Shown: positions 22,985 to 34,300 of the stretch, piece after piece
Layout: the number at the start of each line of letters is the position of its first letter
Numbering within the stretch: the stretch's first letter is position 1
NCBI GenBank assembly: GCA_026119935.1
Contig: JALRMH010000023.1
Span: 533,300-597,299, forward strand
DNA length: 64,000 nucleotides
Reading direction: 5' to 3'
From: Endothia cerciana
Lineage: Eukaryota > Ascomycota > Sordariomycetes > Diaporthales > Cryphonectriaceae
Notes under the pieces: model-generated
The model's database searches: none
What the model saw: the letters and a program-made list of their open reading frames with translations, nothing else
Told to the model about the DNA's origin: nothing
Made by a program: the position numbers and the translations under genes

Positions 22985-24199
22985 ATGAACCGGACTAGAA
23001 GAAATTGGACGGCAAAGGAGGATGCCTTGCTTCGCAAGTTGGTGCAGAAAGGTGAGTGACACGAGCACTATATGCAACAGGACATCTCCATCTACAACAT
23101 CACCCTCTTATGTCCGTGAGCCACAGACTCATGGTAACCTCCGTCTAGAGCTGGACAACAAGCGACCCCTCCGCTGGTGCGAGCTGGCAAAGCACATCCC
23201 GGGCCGTTCGAACAAGGACTGCCGCAAACGGTGGTGGAACAGCTTGGCGGGCTCGATGGCTAAAGGGGCCTGGTCGCCTGATGAGGATAGGCGGCTGATC
23301 GAGGCCGTGGAGAAGTATGGGACCAATTGGATGAAGGTGGCCGGGGTCGTGGGCACGCGCTGTGGCGATCAGTGCTCAGGTCACTGGCGCCATGTCTTAA
23401 ATCCAAACATCAACTACTGTGACTGGACGACGGAAGAGGTGAGTCGGGGGCTGTAGAGGATGACCTCACGTCATCTGTGATGCTCAGAGCTTGAGTCTGG
23501 CCCACGTCTGGACCTACAGGCTAACCACCACGGAACTAGGACGAACAGCTGCTCGATGCCGTTCGAATCTACGGCACCAACTGGTCCACCATCGCGTCGT
23601 TCCACACCCCACAACGAACGACGCTGGCACTGAAGAACCAATACTGGAAGCTGCGGCAGCGCAGCCAAAACGCGAGCAAGTCATCCTCAGCCCAGCCTTC
23701 CCCGTCGGCGTCGTCGCCCACCCTCACTCCCGCCGCCGCCGCCGCCGCCGCCACGACGATAACGACGACGAGCCAGACGCCCTGCTCGAGTGTAGATGAG
23801 GCAGAGGGTGACGAGGCTGACGAAGCCACCATGGACCTATATTTCGAGAACCTAGACGAAATTTTCCAGCACTATAGTCCCGTCGCGGCCGGCATCCTCG
23901 CAGGGCCTGCGCCTATGACCGACGCGACATTCCCAACAACAGTGGACATGCTTACCCCGTCCATCTCTGCGGATCCAGGAGGCAGTGACCTCAGGACTAT
24001 GTTCCTACCGGCGGTGCCGGTGGACCACACGTCAGGGACTTCAGCAGGAGAAAAGAGTCATCCGCGCAAGATGACCGAGACGCCCAGAGCCCACAGGGTC
24101 TCGGTCAAATTCTCATGCACGACGGGGCAGCTGAGCAACATCATGTCGCTTCTTGCCAACACGGGCTTGCCTGTGGACATGGAGGTTGATACGGAATAG
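22985..24199 (+). CDS. Three-repeat MYB/SANT DNA-binding regulator (MYB2)
   Basis: About 338 aa; exons 22985-23051, 23149-23438 and 23540-24199. Repeat 1 is NWTAKEDALLRKLVQ joined over intron 1 to RPLRWCELAKHIPGRSNKDCRKRWWNSL; repeat 2 is GAWSPDEDRRLIEAVEKYG to SGHWRHVLNP; repeat 3 is DWTTEEDEQLLDAVRIYG to LALKNQYWKLR, with intron 2 inside it. A low-complexity run rich in Ser, Pro, Ala and Thr follows (polyalanine coded by GCC repeats at about 23731-23750), then an acidic patch and a C-terminal block HRVSVKFSCTTGQLSNIMSLL that matches the end of MYB1 in position and character. Its promoter carries the shared 11-bp element. Its stop is only 43 bp from the convergent hydrolase gene. MYB proteins are less usual than Zn2Cys6 proteins as local regulators of fungal metabolite clusters. 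Being inside the cluster makes MYB2 a strong regulator candidate. Confidence 0.88.
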
Positions 24200-24242
24200 A
24201 GTTATGATAGAGAGAGATCCAGTTGAATGATGAACCCTCAAT

Positions 24243-25475
24243 CTACTGCCCCTTCTTCTCCCCAATATCCGAGTCCTGTGGCGTCAGCGCGCCTGCAAAA
24301 TCCTTACAAAATAACCACCTTGTCGCCGAGCGCAGGCCTTTGGCCCTCCAACCGTTGATCGCGTGCGGAAACAAGTCAATGTGGCCCCTGATCGACTCGT
24401 CGTGCGCCAGGATGACAAAAACATTGTCCGCGGCATCCAGCTCGGCAATCTTGCGCACCGTCTCCTGCGCCGCCGTGTGGTCAGGGAACAGCACAGGCGA
24501 GACGTCGAAAAACGGCTCGGTGGCGTCGCCGTTACGCTGCAGCCGCCGCAGGACCTCTCCCGGACACACATGAACAGAAGACGGCCCCATTGGCGACGGC
24601 GCTATATTCGCCGGCAGCGGCAGATACTGGCTCGGCCGCAGCACTCCCGGGTGGTGGCACGCATCGGCGCCCATGAAGACGAACGAGTCGCCGTCGGCGC
24701 CGCCCACCGTGACGCGCGCCAGCGCCGTCATGTGGCCGACGCTGTGCCCTGGGGAATCCAAGAGATAGAACGAGCCGTCGCTGAAGTAATCAAAAGCGTC
24801 GAAGGGGCCGACGCGTAGCGGGTGCGCGGCGAAGTTGATCTCGTGCACGGCACGCCCCGCGATGTCGGCGTCCAGCACCACCGCGTCCGGCCTGGTCGGG
24901 TAACCGGGCCAGCAGAGCTGCGACACGCCGGGGCCGACAACGAGCATGGCTGATGTGGGGAAGGTGGATGGGTCGCCGATGTGGTCGAAGTGGTGGTGTG
25001 ACCAGATGATGGCCTCGATGTTGGTGCTGAGGACCGCGGGCGAGGTCGGGTCGGTCTGGTCGGGAGTGTGGGGGTGGGCGGCTGCGGCGTGCGCGTCCAG
25101 GATTTCGGATACGTTCTGATCTGTGTGGCACTGCGTCGTGCGACGGATCAGATCGACTGTCCTGGGCGCGTAGTTGTCCCAGTCGCGCCGGACGCCGAGG
25201 TCGAACAGCACATGGCGGTCCCCATGCGAGACAAGAAAGCAGTAGATGGGCACATGGATACCGTCGAAGCCTCTCATCGAGGGGCGCCAGAATAAAGGCG
25301 GGTCGAGGAAGAGGGAGGTCGTTCTGTGCTCTTAGTTCAGGCAAGACTCGGGTTCGGAGACATGGTGAGTAAGCACCTACGAGTCAATTACTCTCACCGT
25401 CACCGTCGCGGACGAGGACGGTATGTTCAACGGTGGAGGTGTCTCGGGACGTGTCAGACATGGAGACGAGGCCAT
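24243..25475 (-). CDS. Metallo-beta-lactamase-fold hydrolase (lactonase/thioesterase-like)
   Basis: About 391 aa; exons 25381-25475 and 24243-25323, start ATG at 25475 (MASSPCL). The metal-binding signature HHHFDH, an H-x-H-x-D-H match, lies after a strand reading IEAIIWS; further ligands fit PGHSVGH, GADACHH and a late LAHDES. This is the layout of the AiiA/AttM-like N-acyl-lactone hydrolase branch of the superfamily. In fungal polyketide pathways, metallo-beta-lactamase proteins can act as separate thioesterases, but those serve non-reducing PKSs lacking a release domain, whereas the PKS here has its own C-terminal esterase. A lactone-opening or editing role is therefore at least as likely. 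It is convergent with MYB2 (43 bp apart) and shares a 401-bp gap with the 3' end of P450-1. Confidence 0.85.
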
Positions 25476-25876
25476 TGCCACTTGATGGAATGATCGAATT
25501 ACAGTATCACGATGCCGCTTGGTGGTGGTGCTGGCTGGTTGTGCGATGAGCCAAGATCCGTGTGTCCTAAACAGCAGTACAGTCGAGGACATATATATAT
25601 AATATACTTATTTGAAAAGCAACAACACTCTGAGACACTCTATTCACTTGGGGTACGTTCCTGTCAGCCTACCCAGAGTTGCAGTTGAGACCGAAGGCCG
25701 TAGGAATTGCGGACCATGATATATCAGTGATTACATACAGATACATACATGCATATGTTCATATATATTTGCATATATTAGAACCTCGCTTGGAGAAGAA
25801 ATGGATGTGTAACTTTCATTATCACCCACCACCACCTCCCTTCAATGGCAGATACCGGCCTCATGCAGTCTTCTCT
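25476..25876. promoter_or_regulatory. Promoter of the metallo-hydrolase gene / 3' flank of P450-1
   Basis: 401 bp. A TATA-rich run (ATATATATATAATATA) lies at about 25590-25607, about 120 bp upstream of the hydrolase start. No GACACCGAGTA element. Confidence 0.45.
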
Positions 25877-27727
25877 TCAGATTCTCCCTCCCGCACGCCT
25901 CCTCACCGTCACGTCAATGCCGTACTGTCGGAAGAACCAACGGTTCTCCACTCTATACCTCTTAGGATCGAGGAGTTCAAACTGGAGGTTATTAGATCTA
26001 CGCGACGCTGACAATTCGCTGGCCACGTACCTCATATCGTAGAACCAAGGCTGGGACGATCTTCTTTAGCTCCAACATGGCAATGTGCCGTCCAAGGCAG
26101 ACGCGTCTCCCGGCGCCGAACTGTACACCCTATTGTAAGTCACGGATGTTGGCCAGAATGCGCCGCGAGGCCAGAATCACGTAGGGAAACCTCACCGTCA
26201 TGATGGCCGCCTCGCGCTTCTGTCTCAGCTCTTTGGGCACCATCCACCTGTCGGGGTTCCAGACTTCGGCATCCTCGCCGAAGGTCGGCCTGTGCCTGTT
26301 GGCCACGTACGGGTTCATGCCGACCACGGTGCCCCCGGGGAAGAAGGTGCCGCCGATCGCGAGGCCGCCCTTGGGCACCACGCGCTCAAATGGAAGGCAG
26401 AACGGCGGGTGCATGCGCAGACCCTCCTGGATAACGGCTTCTAGGTACGGCAGGTCGCAGACATCTTTCCACGACGGGAACGGCTTCGCCAGGCCGCCGT
26501 TCACGCGGTCGGCTTCGAGAAGCTCTGCCCGGAGGCGATGAAGGGTCTCTGGGCATGCGAGGAGGTTGTACCAGACTGTCTTCATGATGATTGCGGTCGA
26601 GTCCGAACCGGCAATCACGTTAGAGAAGGTCCATGCCGTGACGCACCATGATGGGAGGCTGGGGTTGTTGGCCGTGAGCTCAAAGAACTGAGAGAGCATA
26701 TCACGGTCTCCCCGTCCATGCTCAGCACCTTTGCCGGATATGCGCGCCTCTTTTCGCTCGGCGATGTACTTCGCCACGAGGCCCAAGATGGTGAAGCCGG
26801 TTGCCTTGCGAAATGTAGCCATGAACGCGTTCTTGTTCCAGATCTCGTCGAACCATGGGATTTGCGTCATCTGCAATAGTTATCTATACCCGGCCCCGAC
26901 AAGAACTTTCGAACCTTGTTACTCACCAGCGAAGCCCTCTTCATATACTCCCAGATCGTGCTCAACATTCTGTTCACATCCTTACCCTGCTCCAAGAACC
27001 CGTAGCGCCTGGAAAAGGTGAGCGTACCCATGACGTCGAATGCAAAATACTGTAGCCAGCTGGACAGGTCGAAGGTGATCTGCGTCTCCACAAACCGCTT
27101 GTCCAGCTGCTCCGTCATGACCGCGAGGGTCTTGTCGACAAAGACCTCTAGCGGCAGCGTGTTGGACATGGAGAACACAGGCGCGATCGGCGTCTTAATC
27201 TTCTTGTGCAGCTCCTCGTCGCGCGTGTTAAACACCGCAGGGAGTGCGCCGCCCTTACGCGTGTACGGCATCAGCGTGCGGTAGAAGTCGCTCTACACCC
27301 GGTCTTAGTATGATCATTTACACACTGTACTGGCTGGAATAGACGACGAGCCTCCGTAATGCTTGCTCACCTTGGGAAACCCCGGCCGAATCGGATACAG
27401 CTGCGGAATCCACGCCGGATTCGCCAGGGACACCATGTTCGGCGCGAACTGGGCTACCTCGCCGTACTTGTCGTGGACGGCCTGGTGGATCTCGTGCGAG
27501 CGGCCCGTCTTCACCCACATCACGCGCTGCACGTTGGTGAACTTGGCCCAGAACGGGCCTGGGATGTGTCGCAGCCGCCACCACATGCGGAAGAGGTGCA
27601 TGGCCGCGCCCAACACCACCAGGCCCAGGAGTAGCGGGACGATGTTGAGGCCGTCGAGTTGTAATGGTAGCGACAGCAAGGGGACTTGGATCCCATGAGG
27701 TTGTGATATGCTGAAAGATGGATCCAT
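25877..27727 (-). CDS. Cytochrome P450 monooxygenase (P450-1)
   Basis: ER-membrane haem monooxygenase of about 533 aa. Exons: 27371-27727, 26927-27292, 26196-26870, 26031-26129, 25877-25981. The start ATG at 27727 gives an N-terminal anchor (LNIVPLLLGLVVLGAAMHLF) followed by the proline hinge HIPGP. The I-helix oxygen-binding motif is AGSDST, the K-helix ExxR is EGLR in VIQEGLRMHPP, the meander is NPDRW, and the haem loop is FGAGRRVCLG with the cysteine ligand; the loop is assembled across an intron. It resembles pisatin-demethylase-type fungal P450s, like P450-3. It is divergent from the non-reducing PKS and shares a promoter containing the cluster motif, so co-expression is likely. Substrate unknown; oxidation of the aromatic product or its side chain is an inference. 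Confidence 0.92.
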
Positions 27728-28360
27728 CTTCGTGATAATGGTATGTTTGTAGTAGTTACTATGTGTCAAACTTGCGTCAATGTGCCGAGTCCCCTTCTTT
27801 CTCGTGGGATGGAGGCTCAATGACCAGGACTCGACCAAGGAGCAGGGCTACAAAACTGAACGCGCTTTTGAAGCGCAGGTTGACCCCCCCCCCCTCCCTT
27901 TCCACCCCGGGACTGCCGCCAGACCACGAAGCAGCCTCGTCAGGTGAGACGAGTAGTGGTTGGCGAGGGCGACACCGAGTATCATCCGTGACGGGCAGCC
28001 CGCCGGTCCCGAGTGGAGGATTGTGTGGTGGATTGGTGACCGGCCAAAGCCCCGAGTAGATCGATTCTAACTTTGGCCGAGCCTTTCTGCCACAACCTTA
28101 TTGCGAATCCCATTTTACCAGGCTTGAGGAAAGAGATTCTACCAGACTACCGGTTACAGTCATTCTTGGTATATTCTGGAGGGCTTGTCTCTGCTGGTTT
28201 TAGGCTAGAGTTGTCGGGGCCCTTTCATGGCATTACCGTGCCACCGCCGAATCGTTACACGCCCATCCTCTAAGAAGAGCGCAGTAGGACGCGAGTCTGA
28301 TTCAACGTCACATTGTACCATTATCTGATATTTCGTTGAAAATCTTTCGCCCTTGTCAAT
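27728..28360. promoter_or_regulatory. Divergent promoter, P450-1 / NR-PKS
   Basis: 633 bp between the start codons of P450-1 (minus) and the non-reducing PKS (plus). Holds the full motif at 27971-27981 and its core CCGAGTA at 28052-28058, plus an 11-base C run at 27884-27894. Confidence 0.6.
27971..27981 (+). promoter_or_regulatory. Candidate regulator site GACACCGAGTA (P450-1/NR-PKS promoter)
   Basis: Exact 11-bp copy, 244 bp upstream of the P450-1 start and 380 bp upstream of the NR-PKS start. One site could serve both genes. Confidence 0.5.
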
Positions 28361-31300
28361 ATGTCTCCCACAGACTGCTCCGTATCAAGGGAGGCCTTAC
28401 TGGTAGTCGGTCCTAAGCGGTCCAGATTCACTCCCAAGGATCTCTCAGAGCTCCGTTCGACCATCACAAGCAGTCCAGACTTAGTTTTCCTCCCGGAGGC
28501 CATCGCCGGGCTCGAGTCTCTGTGGCCCACCATCGCTGGGGCTCATTCAGGATTGAAGAACGTCCAGGGACAGCAAAGTCTCCACAATCTTGGCCAATTC
28601 CTCGAGAGCGGAGAGCTGGTCAATCTGACGCAGACGGGAGCCCGTTATGACAATGTTCTGCTGGACGTCGTCACAGTGCTCTCCCACGTCGTCGACTTCT
28701 GGCGTCTGGCCACGAGCAAGATACACAATACGCTCTTCATGCACTTCAAATCAGCTAACGCGAGCCACCGTCTGCACGATATCCAGGGCTTTTGTCTCGG
28801 GTTTTTGACCGCCGTAGCGGTGGCCAGCGCAGAAGGCAAGGCCGAGTTCGCGACCAACGTCAAGACCGTCTTGCATATCGCAGTCTGCATTGGTGCGCTC
28901 GTGGAAGCGGATGCTATGGAGCTGGAGCAGTCAGGGACTCAAGGAGTATCTCTGTCTGTCGGATGGAATTCACAGGCTGACTACGACGGGTTCAACAATG
29001 TCTTGAACATGTACTCGAGTGTAAGTCAAGATGCAGGTGGTGGTCTGCAAGGACCCAGGGAAAGACGTCCTCACTAACATGAAATAGGGGTACATCGCCT
29101 GCATGACGGACGTGACCCGCGCCACTGTAACAATCCTCGGCCACGATGCGAACCCCATAAAGCAGCAACTTTCGGCACTGGGTCTCTCGATCCAATCTCT
29201 TCCTCTCGAAGGCCGCTACCACTACCGTTCCGCTTATGAGGACGGCGTGCGCTCGCTGAAGGCACTCTTCCAGCGAGACGCGCGATTCCAACTGCCCAGT
29301 GCCGCAGCCTTAACCCTGCCGCTGCGGTCAAATGTTGACGGCAGTCTTATTGCCGAAGGAGCCCTGCACGAGATCGCGCTCGAGTCCATCTTGCTGCAAC
29401 AGTGCCAGTGGTACGAGACCGTGCGCCATGCCGCTGCGCACAGCTGCATTCAGGCTGAGGACATTGTCCGAGTCGGCGCCGAGGCGACCGTACCTCGCTC
29501 GCTGAACAACACGTCGTCGTCGTCCTCTTCCCCGAGCGACGCCTCCGTCACGACGGAAGTTGCCTCGGCCGTCGCCGTGATCGGCATGGCGTGCCGCTAC
29601 CCGGACGCCGACTCGCTCGAAGAGTTCTGGGAACTCATCCGGGATGGAAACTCAGCAGTCCGGCCGCTCCCCGCCGGGCGGTTCCAAGTCTCCGAAGTGA
29701 CCCGCGAGCCCAAGAGCGGCGCGTTCTGGGGTAACTTCCTGCGCCGCCCCGAGCAGTTCGACCACCGCTTCTTCGGCATCTCGGGACGTGAGGCAAAGTA
29801 CATGGATCCGCAGCAGCGGCTGGTGCTGCAGGTGGCGTACGAGGTGCTCGAGTCGGCGGGGTACTTCGGCGTTGGGGCGTCGCCGGAGAAGTTCCCGGAG
29901 GATATTGGCTGTTATTTGGGCGTGGGGTCAGTCGATTACGGCGATAATGTCTCGAGCCATGATGCTACCGCATTCTCAGCGCTGGGGACGTTGCGGGCAT
30001 TCATTAGCGGAAGAGTGAGCCATCATTTTGGGTGGAGCGGCCCGTCAATTACATATGACACAGCGTGTTCGTCTGGAGCGGTTGCGATACACTCTGCTGT
30101 GACGGTAGGAAGCGCTCTCTGCCCCCCCCCCCCAACCATTTTACTTCTAACGGACAGCAATAGGCAATCAGAGGCGGTGAGTGCTCTTTGGCCCTGGCGG
30201 GCGGCGTCAACGTGATCACCAGCCCAGCGCTGTTCCAGAACCTCGCCGCTGCGTCCTTCTTGAGTCCCACAGGTGCGTCTAAAGCTTTCGATGCCAGCGC
30301 CAATGGTTACTGTCGGGGCGAGGGAGCCGGTATCGTGCTGCTTAAGCCGTTAACGCGCGCTCGTGCCGACCGAGACTCCATCCTGGCCGTCATCACTGGT
30401 TCGGCCGTCAACCAGGGAGCGAACTGCTCTCCCATCACCGTCCCGGTCTCAGACTCGCAGAGCGCGCTATACAGAAGGGCGCTGTCCATCTCTGGGACTG
30501 ACCCGAAACAAGTCAGTTTCGTCGAGGCCCACGGCACAGGTAGGCCTCTCTTGCACACCGCCATGTGGCCAGAAAATTATTTAACCCAGCTTATTTTCAG
30601 GCACACCCGTCGGCGACCCCATCGAGTGCGAGAGCATCCGGCGCACCTTTGGCGGCTCTGACCGCACACACGAGCTCTTCCTCGGCTCCGTCAAGGACAA
30701 CATCGGGCACACGGAGGCGGCGTCGGGCCCCGCAGCGCTGATCAAGACCGTCCTGATGATACAGAAACGCGCGATCCCTAAGCAGGCCGGCTTCACGCGG
30801 CTCAATCCGAAGATCTCACCCCTGGAACCTGCCCGCATGACCGTGCCGCGCCACACGCAGCGTTGGACTGCGGCCCGGCGTATCGCCGTCGTCAATAATT
30901 ATGGCGCAGCCGGCAGCAACGCCGCGATTGTTGTGCAAGACGAGGGCCGCACGCATGCCGTGCCGGTCACGGACGGCCATGGACAGATCCTGGCAGCGTC
31001 CGAGCTGCCGTTCTTCGTCTCCGCGAAGACCCCCGACAGCCTGAGGGAGTATTGCAAAGTTCTAAAAGCCCGTCTACCGGAGATCCAAGAGGGCTATGGG
31101 GCCACTGCGGCGCTGAACATTGCGTATAACTTGTCAGTCAAGCAGAACCGCGCATTCGAATATAACTACAGCTTCACGGCGTCTTCCCTGGAGGAGGTGG
31201 CATCGATCCTGGACCAGGTACAGGCTCAGGCTGTCGGCCTCAAGAAGATTCCCACCGACCGACGCCCGGTTGTCCTCTGCATTGGTGGTCAAACTGGCAG

Positions 31301-34300
31301 GACGGTTCACCTCGACGAGGGGCTATTCCGGAACAGCAAGCTCCTCCAGAAACATCTCGTGGGTATCCCTAGCCTCAAAGTGCTACATTAGCCAGGCGTG
31401 ACATCGTATTGCTGACTCTCTTTTCTCTCAAGGGCGCCTGCGAACAAGCTTGCCACACCCTTGGTCTCCCCAGCCTGGTACCCGCCATCTTCAGCCCGGA
31501 GCCAGTCCAAGACCTGGTCAGTCTACACAGTATGCTCTTCTCACTGCAATATGCCACCGCGCGGGCGTGGCTGGACGGCGGCCTAAAGGTCGATACTATT
31601 GTCGGCCACAGCTTCGGCCAGCTCACAGCCCTAGTCGTCGCCAGCGCGCTGTCCCTCGCAGACGGACTGCGCTTCGTCACCACGCGAGCCCGCCTAATCC
31701 AGGAGTTCTGGGGCCACGAGACAGGCGCGATGCTGTCGGTGCAGGGCGACAGGGCCATGGTAAACCAACTCCTTGAGAGGACCAAGTCACGTTGTCCGGC
31801 ACTCACCGCGGAGATCGGCTGCTACAATGGCCCGCAGACGATTGTACTGGCAGGCAGCCGGGAGTCGATTGATGCCGTGGAAGAGATGGTGAGGGTGACC
31901 GTCGAGGACTTTGGCCGTCACTTGAAGGTGGTGAGATTGAAGAGCACGCACGCCTTCCATTCGAGCCTCGTGGATGGCATCCTACCCGGTCTTCGCGAGG
32001 TAGCCGCCACGCTTGAGTTCCGAAAACCGTCTATCCACATCGAGGCCTGCTCCAAGGACCAGGACTGGAACAAGGCGATCGATCCGGAGACCATTGTCCA
32101 GCATAGCCGGGAGCCTGTCTACTTCCACGGCGCCTTGCAGCGTATTGAGGCCAGACTCGGCCCCTGCGTGTTCCTGGAGGCCGGCTCGGCGTCGCCCATA
32201 ATTCCCATGGCGCGACGGGCATTGGCGGCCAAAAATGAAGCTAGTAACGAGCATGTTTTCCAGCCTGTCGATATCGGGTCACCCAACTCTCTTGACAACT
32301 TGGCCAAGGCCACCAGCAACCTGTGGGAGGCTGGTGTGAGCGTGCAGTACTGGCCGTTCCACCAAAGCCAGAAGGACAGCTTCGCGTGGATCAACTTGCC
32401 GCCGTATCAGTTCCAGAAGAACGCCCACTGGATCGAGTACGTCGCGCCCAAGGCGGCGGTTCCGGAGACCACGCAGCCAGCGGTCAAAGATAACATGCAG
32501 CAGTCTTTGCAGCTGCTCAGTCTATACGAGCGCAACCTCCAAGGCACCAGCACATTCCGTATCAACGATGTACATGAGATGTTCACGTATTGTACCCAAG
32601 GCCATGCCGTTCTCGGGCAGAGTCTTTGTCCTGCTTCGATGTATGTCGAGGTTGCAATCCGCGCGGCCAACATTATCAGCGCCAGCACCATCTCGCCCCC
32701 AGCCCCTTGTGTGAAGAATCTCAAGATCTCAGCCCCACTGTCGCTGTCCTCCGCCCGAGGCGTTTTCCTCGAATTGGCTCCCATCGACAGAAAACCTAAC
32801 AGCTGGGCATTCACTGTGCTCAGCCGCAGCCAGCCGGGCGCAACCGCCTCGACCAAGCACGCCACTGGAACGGTATCGTTCCTGGTCCCTGGGACATATT
32901 TGGACGCGCCCCGCATGCAGTTCATCCGCCGCCTCATCGGCCAGAGCAAGTACGAGGAGCTGGCCAGCGCTCGTGACGCGCACATCCTCAACGGCAGTAT
33001 CGTCTACCAGGTGTTTGGACAAGTCGTCGACTACGCGCCGTATTACCGGGGCGTGGCCCAGATCGTCTCCAAGGACAAGGAGGCTGTGGGTATCGTCCGC
33101 TTGCCGGGCGGGCAGCTGCCGGTCATGAGTGAGGCCAGCTGCGATCCGATCACGCTTGACAATTTCCTGCAGGTCGCGGGTATTCATGTCAACTGTCTCT
33201 CGGAAAGGAGCGCAGAAGAGGTCTTCGTCTGTACAGAGCTAGGCGAGATGTTCATCAGCGACTCCTTCCTTGCCAAAAGAAGGGAGATGCAGTCGTATAG
33301 GGTATACACTTCCTTCGAGAGGAGCAGGAACAAGACGCTCGTCAACGACATATTTGTCTTTGATCCCCAAACAGGTGACTTGATGGTTCTGTTCCTCGGG
33401 GCGATCTTCCAGGGCGTGCCGATGAAGTCCCTGGCGAAGTCCCTGTCCAAGCTGAACAGTGGCGCGGGGGCGGTTTCGACCGAGACTCAATACAACCCCA
33501 TCTTGCCAGCTCTGCAAGGGTCTTCTGATAAGTTCGCCTTGGGCCCGGTAGCCCCAACTCCGCCTGCTCAGTTCCGTAGTGAGAACAGGACGAGCGGAGC
33601 TGTGGTGACCTCAAACACCGCGCAGACCAGCTCGACAGATGTATTGCAGCAGGTCCGTGAGCTGTTCAGCCGGGTCATCGAGATTCCCATCGAGGAGGTG
33701 AAGCCGAATGTCTCGCTGGCCGTTCTCGGCGTTGACTCATTGATGAGCACCGAAATTTTGAACGAGATCAAGGCTCAGTTTGACATCGTCATTCCCGTTG
33801 AGCAGCTCCTGGGATTTGACGATGTGCAGTCACTTGCTCAACTACTTAGCCCTGTTAGGAATAATGATGAAAGAACTCCTCCAGTTCCGCAGCACGACGC
33901 CATCACGACCGTTCCCGGGCCCGGAGCCCCCGGGGGCCAAAGTGGCCTATCTACCTCTTTTGCACAGATTCAAGAGTTCTTAAGCAACCTCTTAGACGTT
34001 CCCGCTGATGAGGTTGCAGCGGATACGGCTCTGAATACTCTCGGCATCGACTCTCTGATGGCGACCGAAGTACTCAGCGAGATCAAGGAACGGTTTGGTG
34101 TGACGATCTTGGCTGAAGAGTTCCAAGAATTCCAAGACGTCCTCGCTATCGCCACTCGCCTACAAGCGCCATCGGGCACCTTCACTCCACCGCTATCGCT
34201 GGGAGATGCAAATACCGGTGCCCAACTCAACGGGCGTACAGACGAAGTCCCTGAAGCTGCCGAGTCCGAGTCCATCACCTCGTCCGTATCGATCGCCTAC

